Part shown: piece by piece, positions 50,151 to 63,051 of the stretch | Layout of the letters: the number at the start of each line of letters is the position of its first letter | Position numbering within the stretch: the first letter of the stretch is position 1 | Assembly: GCF_016859285.1 (NCBI RefSeq) | Contig: NC_053417.1 | Location: 16,276,706 to 16,340,705 of the forward strand | Length of the DNA: 64,000 nt | DNA from: Xiphias gladius | Lineage: Eukaryota > Chordata > Actinopteri > Istiophoriformes > Xiphiidae | Reading direction: 5' to 3' | Notes under the pieces: model-generated | The model's input: only the letters and a program-made list of their open reading frames with translations | What the model was told of the DNA's origin: nothing | Databases searched by the model: none | Program-made: the position numbers and the translations under genes

Positions 50151-52017
50151 TATGTTGCTATCGAGGGACCTGCTGCCATCTGCAACCACTGCTAAGCCAT
50201 ATCAGGGTCTGAAGGGAAAGAATGCAGTCCGGTGCTTTTAAGTCCTAACCACTGCGCCAAAGTAGAGTTTTAGCAAAAATAGTGTAAACTCCTGTGAATG
50301 ATGAGTGCCCGGGGGTAGCCGCTCCGTCCACCTCTGATGAGAGGGTGTTAGCATTATTTTGTTTTTTTAATATAAATATCATGACGTAAATGTGTCCCAA
50401 ACAGTTGACTATGTCAGCATTGACCTTGCAAGGTTCAGGATGATTTAAAACAGTAGATGGCGTCTTGAGCCATTTTCAACCCTTGAAATGCTGATTTTTA
50501 TAACTTAAATAAGAAAGGTCAACACCAGCACTGATGTGCTTCATCACAGTGCAGTCATATCATATAATTAACAGCTCAAAAAACATGTTTATTTGCGCAG
50601 TGCCTTTTTAAGCAAACCTTACGCTTTAAATTTCATGGGCGTTACGCTGAACACAGCTTTAGAAAAGGGCCTTACTTCTGTCACTATTAGTGGTGATGAA
50701 CAATCAGAAATGTTGTTCCTGCCTACAAACTTTTCAGAAACCTCAGAACATTACTTAAAATATTATTAAAATCAAATCTGTGAGTTTTATGAATGAGGCC
50801 CAATGACGGGCAGTTCAAGAAAATCAAGAGTGGCCCTGAACGTCAGACACACTGTGATGGATGGACAGGACCCGGATTAACTTTACGGCTGCTGAGAATG
50901 GTGGAACATTTCTTTGACTCCAAATGTCTCCATACCTCACCAAGAGCGAGATCAGATTCATATGAAGTTGTTTACTGCTTCCATGGGTACAGGGAGTATT
51001 AATAGCCCTGGCATCCAGGGTTAAAGACCTGACAGACAAAATGGCAAAACATTAAGAGCTTGTAAATTTATAAAGACACTGTCCAAGGTCAATGAAGACA
51101 CTACCAGTTGGTTGAGCTTTTGAGTTTACAACAGTAGATGGAAGGATGATAGGTGACAAATAGATGACTATAGTTAGTGATGGTGAGGCCAGTTAATAAT
51201 TTTTCTTAGCTAACTGTCCTAGAGAAACTAGCTCAAAAGGCAATACTTGAATCATACGAACTTCTCAGAAGCTTGCATCCTTGCTGCCTGGGCCACATGA
51301 GGAAATTACACATTCTTTTGTTATTGTTGAAGATGCTCCAAGTCTCCTCAAACACAGGCACACATATGCAACATTAGTGCTGCCTGGTGTGTAATGTTTT
51401 CCAGAGTGTGGCTAACATGGTCCCTGCCACAGAAGAACCACAGAGGATCAGTGTGGTCGCTGAGCTTCCCCTGCTGTGGTGGCCTTATTGGACACACACT
51501 GTACAGGGCCGTCCCAGTTTCAATCACTGCTGACGGGACTGTGCTGTTGCCATAGAGATCAGACAGACCCTGGTGAGATGGTTAGGAAAGAGCAAAGCCT
51601 AAGAGAACATTTTGATTTTCAGGGGAGGAGATGTGTCAGTCTTGAAAGTTTTAGTGTGCGAAGTCGGCAACTCAGAAGATGTTTTCTGTCTGCCTGTCTG
51701 TCTCTGTCTGCTTGTCCTTACTGATCTGATTAACCCTATTGTTCTGTCTGGGATCCTTGATACGTCAGGCCCCTTTTAACAGTTCAAAAAAACACAATTA
51801 ACGTTGTTTTAATCACCTCGATACTTTATGACTGTGACTTTTGTGACTAATTTTATGAAAATTGCTTTAAGGAATTTTTAGACCAATTTAATTTATCAGG
51901 GAGGGGATACTGGATACTTCCATCTCTTCAGGCCTCTAAACACCATTCAAATGAAAGATTCTAAAACGGAAATACTCCACTCTGGGTGGACAACTCGAAG
52001 CTCATGTCCACACAAGA

Positions 52018-52255
52018 GGTGAAACGATCAGTCGATTAATCAATGAGTCAATCGACGGAGAATGAATCGGGAATAATAATTTTAGTCACCGTTTAAGTAA
52101 AAAATGCCAAACATTTGCTGATTCCACCTTCTCAAATCTGAGGATCTGATGCTTTTCTTTTTCCTACATGATAGTAAACTGAATATCTTCGGATTTTGAA
52201 AAGTTGGTCAGACAAAACAAGAAATAAACATGAAACTTGTTAAGGCAACATCAAA
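52018..52255. mobile_element. family B repeat in tead3 intron 1
   Basis: It begins GTGAAACGATCAGTCGATTA and includes AAAAATGCCAAACATTTGC and AGACAAAACAAGAAATAAAC. The order matches the recalled inverse orientation of the copies near 20-21 kb. It is decayed and has no ORF. Confidence 0.5.
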
Positions 52256-52518
52256 TATGTCCTTATTTGGTGTAATGACACTGCTTTCTGTTATGTTCTG
52301 TAATTTGTCACACTAATCAAATGTGCAGGCTCAGTTTGTGGCAAATGAATGAAAGTACTCTATTCAGTACATTGCTGCATATTGGGTTTTAATAAAGTCA
52401 AAAAACAAAAACAATATTTAAAGGAAAAACATAAGAGTAAACCTTTATTAAATCCATTCAGTTAATTCAAACATCGACAGAATTGATATACATTATTGAC
52501 AGTAAATAGTATACTATT

Positions 52519-53001
52519 GTGCACTCAGTGGCCACTTTATTAGGCACACCTGTAAACTATAATGCAATCCAATACAACAGCTGAGCCATAACGCCCACCT
52601 TTGCAAAGATAATGTTTAGTTTTGACTGGCACTGTGAGAGAGGTATTAATTAACAATGTTTATGACTGTAGTTGTAGTTTGCAGTGGTGTTGAAATGGAC
52701 CACATTATACTGCAACATCTTTCGTACGTTTTGCCAACCCCTTTTACAAACATATTAGAGGCAAATTTTAATATAATACAGTGCATATAATTTCAGTTTA
52801 ATAAAAGTTTAATGCATTACAGTGCAACACCAGAGTACGACTAGGACATCAGTAATAAACACACAGTTGAATCAAAACCTCTTGGGAAGTTTTGACAAAA
52901 ACTGAACGTTATCACCTTCATAAATGTAGAATTTGTTGCAGATCAATTTTACTGGATTGCACAGCATTGTATGGGTGCACCAAATAAAGTGGCCGGGAAG
53001 T
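52519..53001. mobile_element. family C transposon with both terminal inverted repeats
   Basis: The left end CACTCAGTGGCCACTTTATT (from 52522) continues AGGCACACCT. The right end, GGTGCACCAAATAAAGTGGC (52974-52993), is its near inverse. The body of about 480 bp has no long ORF, so the element is non-autonomous. It is in tead3 intron 1 and related to the remnant at 25850-26053. Confidence 0.75.
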
Positions 53002-53381
53002 GTTTAACAAGACTGAGTGTCGGGTTACCGCTGAGCAATTTGGATAGGATTTGGGAAATCATGCAACTGACTGAGGTGTCCCAGCCACAGCTTTATTTAA
53101 CATTTAACAGACTAATGGTGATGCAAAGTTAGGGCATAATTCACCAAAGTCAGATGCCGCTCTGCCATTTTCAGCATAGCTCCCAGTGGCCAAAAGGTCA
53201 GGTGTTTAGAACAGTAAGGAGCCAGCAGGGCATTGAGCTAAATAAAGCCATGAGCTCAGCAAACACTGACAAGACACATGCACATCACGGGCTGCTTTCT
53301 TCTCCAACGGGGACAGCAGTGTCATTATGATTATCCAAGCTTGATTTCATCACAATACTTTCAGATTTCACACTGTAGCTG

Positions 53382-53406
53382 ACTACTACTACTACTACTA
53401 CTACTA
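53382..53406. repeat. CTA trinucleotide repeat
   Basis: About eight CTA units, followed by imperfect CTAATA units, in tead3 intron 1. Confidence 0.85.
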
Positions 53407-54148
53407 ATACTAATACTGCAGACCTTTGTAGGTTTTAGACAGCACAGTTATCAAGCTCTATTCACACAGATTAATTTAACACGTCTTTCACTAATTTGAT
53501 AATTCAGTCAGAGCACCGGTGTTGGGGAGCGAACAAAGGTTGTTATCTATTTCACTTTTGACTTCTGTTGAACCCCTTAAACCAGTCTCAAATGTTGGTG
53601 AAATTCTGACGATAACAAGAAATGAATCCCATCTGCTAGCACGTAGAGGGAAAAAATGAAATCACATTCAACGGTGGGGAGCCGTTTAGCCATCTGTGAG
53701 TTGGCAAAATTTGCCTTTGATCCCGAGTGCGAAAAAAAAACTTCCATCTAGCTGGGGCTAATAGTTGCGAAAACACTGAACAAACGACTTTAAAGTGTAA
53801 GGAGAAATAATATTTTGTATCCTTCGGTGGATATGTTTCACACAAGCCAGTGCTAACACACTCGAGCTGACATGCTAGTTGGTTAGCTTGCGGGCTAATA
53901 ATACCTCAACAAACTCAAAAATAAGTCCGAGATACGCCGAGAAAAGTCACTTCCATTGCAGCACAAGTGAACATAAATACAAGGGGAACAGCCTGCTAAA
54001 CACGCGAGGCTCTGAATCAGCAAAGCGGCAGCGGGAAAATGCGAAATATGTCAAAAATCCCAAAACTTCGAGCGCACACGAAGCGAAGCAGCTGCTGCAG
54101 CGTGAAAGTTAGTGCACACAACAAAGAACTATCTGAGAGCGCACTCAC

Positions 54149-54420
54149 CTTACAACGGCTTTGCTGCCCCGCTCTTACGGGAACACACTCCTCTCCTTCT
54201 ACTTCTGCTTCCACGGCGGTTTTCCTTTCCGAATCGCGAGTATTTCCTCGGCAAAAACGACCGTGTTTGACAGAAAAAAAAAAAAAAAAAAAAGGCGGAA
54301 TGCCAGGTATGAGTTTGGTATGAAATCAACGCGCGGAGGAAAACGCACAGAGGCGTGGCGTCGAAGCCAGCACAAGCAAAAGTTTTGTGGGTCCTCAACG
54401 CAAACTCCGCCCATGACATC
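54149..54420 (-). promoter_or_regulatory. tead3: tead3 non-coding first exon and CpG-rich promoter
   Basis: On the minus strand AAGCCGTTGTAAG is followed by the donor GTGAGTGCGC at 54148, in a segment rich in CpG (GCGCGGAGG, GGCGTGGCGTCG). Vertebrate TEAD genes have an untranslated first exon in a CpG island. The exon would end at 54149; its 5' end is not determined. A run of about 20 A (plus strand) sits at 54270-54290. Confidence 0.5.
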
Positions 54421-56663
54421 AGACTCCTGGTGGGAGCGGAGAGGGACAGGGGAAAGGTGGGGATGTCGATGTTATTGTCCTCAAACATACGGGCTGAATA
54501 TTGTGTCTTTAGAGTCTAGCACGGGGACCCCAAAGGATTTTCAAGTCTGTCTCAAAACAACAGCCAGGGGCCCATATGAACCTCGCACCAGGGTTCCTGT
54601 TCATACTGACCATTAGGAGATCCCATCATAACGTACTCTTAATATGAGCATTGTGGGGACAAAATCCAAACAAAATGTTTTCCACAGTTCCTATGACGTT
54701 AATGCGGGACTCCTGCAGTCACCGCTGGACAGATCCAGTGGATCTTTTCCAACGTGAGACTACAGATTTCCCCCCTTTTTTGTTCCAGCTGGCAGTCTTT
54801 CCATGCCGAGCTGCGGTGGAGGAATAGTAACACAAGGAGGGAATTTTTTTTACTAAAAAGACTAAAAAGAAACGTCGGGAGATATCGTCCTGATTTGTCT
54901 AACACAGACTGCCGAAGCCTCAGTCTTAGCGTCGGATAAAACCCGGGCATGTTTTTTGACGCAGACCGAGGGCTGTGGGTTTTTGTCCCCGTCACTCGCA
55001 TTGGAACGGATTCGGGAACGGATGCTTTCACGGCCAGTATGAAAAAAAGGAGGGAAGATTGCAGCAAGCAAAAACCCGTTTCAGTATTCATATGGGCACC
55101 TGGCTATCATTTTGAAACGGACTCTGAAAATTTACGTTTAATGCGTGTTTCCCATTCAAAATCTCACTTAAGTAAAGGCGAAATACTATCAGCAAAATGA
55201 AATTAAAGTATCCATGGTAGAAGTAGCTGCTCACTATACAGAAACGCTCCAGTCAGAGTGTTATATTATTAACAATATATTGTGTTATTGGATATTATTA
55301 CTTAATGGTTTAATTTCTCAATGTCAAAACTGGGTCACCAACTGGGGAAAGCGGGCAACTGCCCTGGAGCCCAGAAAATATAAAAAATATAGCAAATATT
55401 CACTTCTGGAAAACTGGAACTTGTGACTTTTTGCCATTTTTGCCTGGAAAAAGACTTACACGAATAATCAGTTATCAAAATTGCCAGTCAATTTAGGTAC
55501 TTTATAGACTGCTGGGTAGTTTAATGGCAAAGTGCTTTGTTTTACTTTGTTTTAAATGGTCAGAAGCCAAGAAGGTTGGAGACCATTGTGACAATTGAAC
55601 CAAGCGACTACAAACTAACGACATTTAATGAGAATGATCAAAATTGTCTCGGGGCTCCGTGAGACCTCATTGATTTCTCTCTTCATATCAATTAATGAAC
55701 CAAACAAAGCTTCTACATTCCTGTCATCTCCAGTTGTATTTAATTCAATATACCAATACAAATATACATGGAGCGTGTTTTTATGTGCTGCTGCTTTCAA
55801 ATGGTTATACACTATGGCTTGAGGCACTGAATGGGAAGTTACACTTAGAGGATTTAAGTAAATCTTTTCATCACTCAAATATCTATGCAGGTATTTTTCA
55901 TACTAATTTTACAGTCACATTCTTCACATGAGAAGAGACGTTTGTTGTTTTAGTTGATGTGGTTGATTAATTTATTTTCTTACTTTCCGTGATGAAGTCC
56001 CAACTCGTGCTTCCACGTATCCCACAACATTGTGAAACTATACAGTTCATGGTGATGCTGGGAGACTAGAGGAGGGGTTCTGTCAAACACTGCTCAGGGA
56101 TCCACATGGGCTTAGGTCAGTCTTGATTAATGATTTACTACACACTTAATTGAAAGGTGAGAGTAATTAGAGGAAAAGGCTCTGTTTATGCAAACCGACA
56201 TGCAACAGTGATTCTGTTGTAAAAGGAGATGTAATGGCCTCTTGACAAAATGACACAAGACAGACAAAGAGACTTTAAATGCTCTCATTCTCAACATGTC
56301 CCTCAACTGCTGACAATTAGATCCTGTTTAATGGTACAGATTGAAGGCTAACATCTGTACTTGAATTCTGCAAGACTCCCGGTTTCCCTCATTTTCAACA
56401 GTTGAGGTCCGATCAGTATTGGTCCGTGAGGTTTGATGCAAACACTGTCTTTAAAACTTGTTTGCCATGTCTGCACCTATATGGCTTCTTTGACGCTCTG
56501 AACTGATTGATTGAAATGTGATTGACTATAAAAGTGACAGGCCAGGACCAGACAAAAGTCACCGTAGTGGTTGGGAATGGAGAGAAGAACAGGAATAGGC
56601 AGGCCGGTGTAAAAAGGTCAACCCCTCAACATCCTATTGGGCTGATGTTGTCCTGGCATAGGG

Positions 56664-56680
56664 CCACTGGAGGGCAGTAG
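56664..56680 (+). promoter_or_regulatory. strong CTCF-like motif
   Basis: CCACTGGAGGGCAGTAG agrees at all but one of the main positions with the recalled consensus CCASYAGRKGGCAGYR. It lies about 2.5 kb upstream of the tead3 first exon. Motif only. Confidence 0.45.
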
Positions 56681-57363
56681 CACCTTAGTCGTTCGCGTTT
56701 CAGAGGCCTAGTAGGCCATAGTCAACAAGGCATCCACGGATGAAGGAAGTGGGTGACATGTACAGTCAACAAGCAAGACTTTTTGGTTTGTTTTGGTCCT
56801 GTGAGTTTATGAAAGCTGCTCAGAACACAACGGTCCATTTCATCTCTTAGTTGGATTAAGACAAATGACTTCACCAAATTTTTCAATATTTAAAAAAAAA
56901 ACCAAACAAAACACACATGTTTGGAACAAACAAACTGATCAAGATAATTATGCTAATAATGATGACTTACTTCTCTGCTTACTGGTTATTGACAAAAGTG
57001 CCTGAGAGTGAAATGTACAGTACAAAACAGATTGAGTAACATCAGCTGGATCTACCTGGTTTCGTTTTGACATGTACAAACATGTCTATATCTCAACCTG
57101 CCTATACACAGTTCTTGTACTTCTCCAGTGAGGTTTTAGAAACACTTTAGGGTGGATATGGAGAAATAATAATGGCTACCATGCATCTTGGCATTGGCAT
57201 GGATTTTAAAGAGGTGCCCTCTCTCCTTTCTATCATTGCCCTGTTAAAGTTAGCTTCAGAGGATAAATAGGGAACAAGCCTCAATCTATCTCTCCTATCC
57301 CTCAATACTTTCCAGCTCTGTCTGACTCACTCAGGGGCTGGCTGGAGGGCAGACTCTTTGGGA

Positions 57364-57405
57364 TTATGACTTTAAGTCTCCAGAGTGGCTAGGCGGCTGT
57401 TCGTA
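57364..57405 (-). other. candidate terminal exon, unassigned
   Basis: On the minus strand a strong acceptor (TTCTTCTTCTTTTTTCCAG) precedes a short open stretch ending in stops. One frame gives YEQPPSHSGDLKS; another gives NSRLATLET. The following several hundred bases look like 3' UTR. I do not recognise either peptide. It could be chance. Confidence 0.2.
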
Positions 57406-58134
57406 CTGGAAAAAAGAAGAAGAAATTGAATGGTCAATCCAGAGCTCCCTTCCTTCTTCATTCTTCTCTTTCTTTCCCACTTCTGTGTTGTTGTCATCAC
57501 TTTTGCCTGACTTTGTATCGTAGGCAAGAGGGTTTACTTGATATCAGACGGTTTGATCATTGAGTAACAATGACCAGGATACATTGAGTAACATTGCTAT
57601 AATACAGTGGAATCATGACTGTCCAAAGCCCTACAAAACACACATGTTCGAAGTTGCACTCATCTGCATAGCAAAAAAGAATATCTAACTATCTAATCTT
57701 AGCCCTGTACCTCCTGATAACTTACTAAAACGTGTGTTATCTCTCTTTCTTCCTTTTTTGGGGGGATTCCCCACTGGCTGATTGGTTGTCTTTTATATAT
57801 GTTTCAACCTGTTTTAAAATGTTTTTTTTCATACCTATCTTATCTAAATGTTCTTTGTAGTGTGTAGTCTGTTGTATAATGTAGTCTCACGGTAAAGTTG
57901 TCCTTTATACTGCGAGTGTTACTGTGGAGTTTTGGCCTCTTCTTTCTTCCTCCCCCCTACTCTTTACTTGACTCGTCTCCTATGTCTTTATTACCTACTG
58001 TATGTTATTAAGCAGTTTATAAATTGATTTTGGTCCAGATCTCCTGCAGCCCTTTTCCAGAAGATAGGTGTCAATGTCAGTCCATTGGTGGGGTCTCTTT
58101 AATTAATTAAAAATGAATGTACTTGAGGATTTTT

Positions 58135-58290
58135 TTTTTTTTAACAAACCGGCAACCCCAAATTTGTTCTTATTAATGGCTTATAACTGATCTATAAAAC
58201 CTCAGTAAATAATTTATTAACCATTAATAAAGCCATTAATTACAGTTTATAAAACCTTTATAAACTGTGCTTTATTAGAAAGTGGTATCA
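58135..58290. repeat. AT-rich dispersed repeat with 11-bp hairpin
   Basis: The arms CAGTTTATAAA (58243-58253) and TTTATAAACTG (58257-58267) pair around a 3-base loop. The segment ends CTTTATTAGAAAGTGG and has repeated TTAATGGCTTATAA-like words, typical of a short fish repeat. The class is unknown. Confidence 0.45.
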
Positions 58291-58521
58291 ACAATATACA
58301 TACAACAGAACTGAGAATCACATATACAGAGAGAATGTCAAATGTTGCTACATATACCTGCTGGGGAGATACCATTCTCAGTGGGAGATAGTTCTGTAGA
58401 TTACAGCAAAAATATGCAAGTTTTCTAATATAAAAGTCATTCGCACTCTTTAAAGAAAATGAAGGGGAATAAAATAACAGTATGTGCAGAAGTGTCCCAG
58501 AAACTGCATTTGCATAGGTTT

Positions 58522-58539
58522 GCCGCTAGATGGGGCGCC
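58522..58539 (+). promoter_or_regulatory. CTCF-like motif
   Basis: GCCGCTAGATGGGGCGCC resembles the CTCF core with about two mismatches. It lies 75 bases from a candidate minus-strand exon. Motif only. Confidence 0.3.
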
Positions 58540-58613
58540 TCATCTTTCTACAGTGAAAACTGTGCTGCTTCGTCGCTGTCCTTAAACAGCTAATGCGGAA
58601 AACTTGCACTTAC

Positions 58614-58716
58614 CGTCTAACGCTGACAGGAGTCGTGGGCCTACATTGATTCGGTCGTCACTTACACAGACCTCAACAAATTTGTAATACAGACACACGG
58701 AGCAGCACAAAAACAT
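58614..58716 (-). other. candidate first coding exon, unassigned
   Basis: On the minus strand an ATG at 58716 opens a 34-codon frame (MFLCCSVCLYYKFVEVC...) that stays open to a perfect donor GTAAGTG. No family is recognised and no following exon was joined in phase. It may be a non-coding first exon. Confidence 0.2.
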
Positions 58717-60314
58717 CCCAGCAAGGTCAGCTGACACCTTGCCTCTAATGAAAGGATTGGAAAAGTTTGTTTTGCATAATTGGATGGTTTACTTTAGAGT
58801 TTTGCATTTTCGAAAGTTTTTCCCAAAAAAACTTTTTTTTTTTTTTTTCAAGTCGGTAAACATCTGGTAAGATCCTTCAATTTGGGCAAGCTCTTAGCTA
58901 TTAGCTAGTACCATTAGCTACTAGGAAAGTGTCCACAATCATGTATAGAAGATGTTTTGGGTCTGGCTGCCATGTGTCAGGACTCCAAAATCATTCAGCC
59001 TCAATAATTTAATCTTATACAATACATCTGAGGAAGGATCAGTAGGCTATTCTTGTCCTGAGCCACAGCAGAAAACAAGTTATACTGGTCTTCTTGCATG
59101 TGAATTAACCCTTCATGACCTACTGTATTGCTTGATCCGCTAAAGAAATAATTGAGTACATAAGTGAAATATTCTTCTTTATTAAATGTTTCACACAAGA
59201 CCTAAGCTGAATTTGCGCAAAGCCCACAAAATTTAATACATTTCTATTTGTGGCCCCCAATAATTACTTCAGAATTTTTTTAATTTTTTTTTTATTCTAT
59301 ATTATTTAAAGTATGAAGAGGGACCTCACCTCAGGATGAGCCACAAACAGCACCACTGCTATATGTAAATATGCTTTCATTATGGACATTATAAATCAGA
59401 TTTAGGTAGCTATGGAACTACTGAAAATGCACACAATGTATGAGCAATGCCTTTGCAGTATTTTAGTTTATAAGCTTTATTGGACTGAAAATATATTATG
59501 TATAAATCTGCATATTAGCTGACTGCCTTTAACAATTATGGCAGAATAGTGTTATGGTGCTTAAAAGAATGGAGATGCTCGTTGTTCCATGTTACTTCAT
59601 GGATAAGTAAAAAGTCACCGACAGATAAAGCCTAGTCAGTTATTTATTCACCTAGACATTAATGCTAGTCCTGTAATTAGTCTAATTTACAGAGCATAGT
59701 TATGATTAGGATACTGTTTCTTAGTAACTGCCTCACCATTACAGAATTACTTTAACTAACTGTGCACCAAGTTAGGTGAGTAGGTCTTATCTTCTCTTTC
59801 CGTCTGTGTGTGCATGTGTGTGCGCACCTACGCACTGAAACAAGGCCCATTAATTAATTAATTTAAATATTTGCCATTTTAAAAGTTCAAGTGTGCATGT
59901 GTAAATATGTCTGTGCATACATGCAACCGACCTGCTCCTGTTATTGATACCAGGAGAAACGACAAAGTCAGTGTATCCCTGTGTGAACTGGGTGTGAGCA
60001 GTAAAACACACTGTTATCAGATTCAGCTGTGACACTCAGTTAAAGGCAGACTAACAACACAACTGTGGTACAGCCTTTTGAAACTCTGCAGGATGTCCCG
60101 GGCAATGATTAGCTTGTATTTTACACATTAGCCACTGCATGTTGCTCCGTTGAAAACTCATCATACATGCTGGAGGAATGCGACAAAACGGCTCTCTTCC
60201 TGTGTGGGGTGATGTGAAATAAAAATGGTCACTGTGCATTCAGAGCTTCCACAACTGTACAGAACAGTCTAGCTGTGACTATATTTGTCCTCCCCTCCTT
60301 CTCTCTCTTGCAAG

Positions 60315-60442
60315 GGGACAGGAGAGTCAAGAGTTGGACGGCTGCCAAAAGGGGCCGGCCCCACCATGCAGCTGAAACTTTTACAAGCCAAGCAGGAAGA
60401 GACACAGGGAATGATCGAAGAAGAAAAGGAGGAAAAGAAAAA
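60315..60442 (+). other. candidate internal coding exon, unassigned
   Basis: A strong acceptor (CCTTCTCTCTCTTGCAAG) is followed by a 128-nt segment open in one frame and ending at the donor GTGAGA. It encodes GTGESRVGRLPKGAGPT and then MQLKLLQAKQEETQ with an acidic-lysine tail. The inner ATG at 60366 has a good context (CCACC before it), so this could be a first coding exon. No homologue is recognised. The purine-rich end could make the open frame a chance event. Confidence 0.3.
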
Positions 60443-60969
60443 GTGAGATAGACATCTGAGCTTCGTTCTCTCCCTCTCCCTGTCTCTCTCCTCTCTGTGT
60501 CTGCTTGTCTCTCTTTCTTTTCTTATTCCTTGTTAAAGCCATACTGTATTTGCCCGCCTTCGTTGGCAGGGGGTAAGTGTGGGGCTGGAGGACAGGACGG
60601 GAGGGGAGGAAAGAGGTTTTGTGGGGGGGGGCTTTGGGTTCAGAGAGTTCAGCTGAGGAGAGAAATAAATTCATAAACAACAAAGGAGACGTGACGTCAG
60701 GTTGAGGGGCTGTCCAACCTGCTGGCTGAATCTGAGCCTCCATGGAAGAACCGGACTGTTTGCACCACATGTGTGTCTGTGTGTGTGCCTGTGTACAGTA
60801 TGAATGTGTTTGTATGTGTGTGTTTGTGTGAGTGTGTGTGTGTGTCCATTGTCCTATCTTCGAGAAAAGGCTCATGTGGAGTTTAGGCAGGCAAGCTGGA
60901 CTATTGTGGTCTGTTTTGTCTCGGCGGTGAGTGTTTGGGGACTGGGAACACCCTCCCAATGTGTGTGTT

Positions 60970-60970
<1 letters not shown>

Positions 60971-61019
<49 letters not shown>
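60971..61019. repeat. GT microsatellite
   Basis: About 24 GT units. The long open frames crossing it are low-complexity artefacts. Confidence 0.95.
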
Positions 61020-61027
<8 letters not shown>

Positions 61028-62425
61028 TGTGTGTTTGTTGGGTTTGAGGACTCAATAACTCAGGTATTACAGCAGCTGCAACGAAGAATTAACTGTTTCA
61101 CTTGCCAAAGACAGAACAAGGATTGTTTTTTTCTTCAAGTAATTGATGTGACTTTTAAAAGAAGAGAAGCAGTATTTGTTTGCAATTTAATAGTAAGAAG
61201 TATTCCTGCCTTTTAGAATTACACTCAACATTTTCAAAAATGACATCAGCTCAGATGTGAGCTCTCATTGGTTGGCTCAGTTTGGGATACCCGCTCAAAC
61301 ACCAGTGATTGGTCCACAACCAGACTATAGAGTATGTCGGCCATTTATGAACAGATGGATTTATGTTTTCTCTCCTATTGATTGAGGTAATCTAGAAGCG
61401 ACAGCTCACTGATCCAAAATCTGCTGGTGTTCAATTCTCTTGCTTGTGTGAGAAATCAAAGGGGAGACCTGGGAAAGATGCCAATGTATGAAAGAAAAAA
61501 AAAAAAAAGACATTCTCTGAAATATCCACCCTCCTCGCTCATTGATTCATTTAGCTGAATTCCCTCAAACCCCTCCCACTGAGGAGGGGTGATATTATCC
61601 CCGATGGAGGGAGAGGACGAATTTAGGGAAGGACTGAGGAAGATGTGGAGAAAAGCAGGCAGAATAAAGATGTCAAGAAAGACGTCAAGTGTCCCAGGTC
61701 TCCTCTTTCGGGCGAGAGGACTTGACGAGTCCAACAGCTTAGAGTTTGAGTCTCGAGCTAGCTTGGGCTTTTTTGATCTATTGATTGTAGAAATATGGTG
61801 AGATGGAACAATATGGCAGAAGTGTCAGGATCTGCTTATCTCTCTCGCCATCTGTCTGCTGCTGCAGGATAGTATGTACAGTGGCAGTGCAAGGCGAGAG
61901 CTGTATTTTGGATGTTACATGTTATGTTTAACATAGGCCTACAAATTCTCAGTGCTCCCAGCTGCTGTCCCACTGCTTTGTGTCATCGTTTCTGCACAGT
62001 TCATGCTTCTTCTCTTTCTTTTTCTTGTCTTCCTGTGTCTCACTGTCTTTCTTAACTCTTTTTTCTGACTCCTCCTCTTTCTCTTCCCCCTCTCTTGCTA
62101 CAGCATGTCCCTCCCTTCCTCTTTCTGTGTCTCTACAACCCCCCCCCCCCTCCTTTTTCTCTCCTTCCCTCTTGGCAGCAGTGCCAAAGTGGGCAGGCGG
62201 ACCGAGGCAAACACAGCACAGGGCAGAGCAGAGGGCGATCCAAAGGCTGGCGAATTGATTATGTGTATGTTTGTGTTTTGAACTGTCCTGTGTCTGTGTG
62301 TTCGCGTGCTTGTCTCCGTTTTGATCATACACAACTGGATGTCCTGTGAGTCTATTGTAACTCTGTTTTAGAGCTCTTCTCTTTTTCTCATGCATAGTGT
62401 GTTTGATACTGTGGCTTGTGTGTGT

Positions 62426-62430
<5 letters not shown>

Positions 62431-62461
<31 letters not shown>
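62431..62461. repeat. GT microsatellite
   Basis: About 15 GT units at the start of a pyrimidine-rich region. Confidence 0.9.
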
Positions 62462-62463
<2 letters not shown>

Positions 62464-63051
62464 TAATATAGAGCTGTGTGTGAGCAGACGTCCCTCTGTC
62501 ACCCTGTGTACGGACAGACGCACTCACGCCAGTAGGAGGGGATTGTGGGAAGGGGGTGTAGCTCTCAGAGGGTGTGCTCTGCTCCTCTCTTTTCCCTTCT
62601 TCCCGCCATCACGGCCCTCTTCTCCTCCAGTCCTTCGGCCCAGCCCGCTGCTCACATACAGGCTCCAGGTATTTTTCTTTTTTATCCTGCGACACCTCTT
62701 CCCATCTTTTTCGCTGCCCTATAATCTTTCTCCTCTAGTCCCTCTCGCCCTCTTCTCTGTCCTTCATCATGGTCGTCCTCCTGTAAACGTGTCTATCGTC
62801 GTCGGTTGCCACGCCGCACTCCGCTCACCGCCATTTTGGCTCGATGGACATAACAGGAGAAACTTTTCTAAAGCTCAGAGGGACTCCTGGACTCCCTGCT
62901 CACCATCCTCTTTCTCCTCCTTCATTTGTGTATTCCTGTCTTTCCCTGTCCTCCTCTTCCTCTCCCCTATCTGCTCTAGGACAGCACGCACTGACAGGGT
63001 GGTAAACAGTCTTTCTGTGGCTTTCCGTACTGAACAGGTGTCTCTTTGTAG

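Noticed and set aside
60381-61055. 224-codon minus-strand open frame
   Set aside because: It is made mostly of translated GT/CA microsatellite and low-complexity sequence, with no domain and no splice support.
61949-62527. 192-codon minus-strand open frame
   Set aside because: It has HTHTHT and Lys/Glu runs from microsatellite and polypurine sequence. It is antisense to the previous candidate and has no domain.
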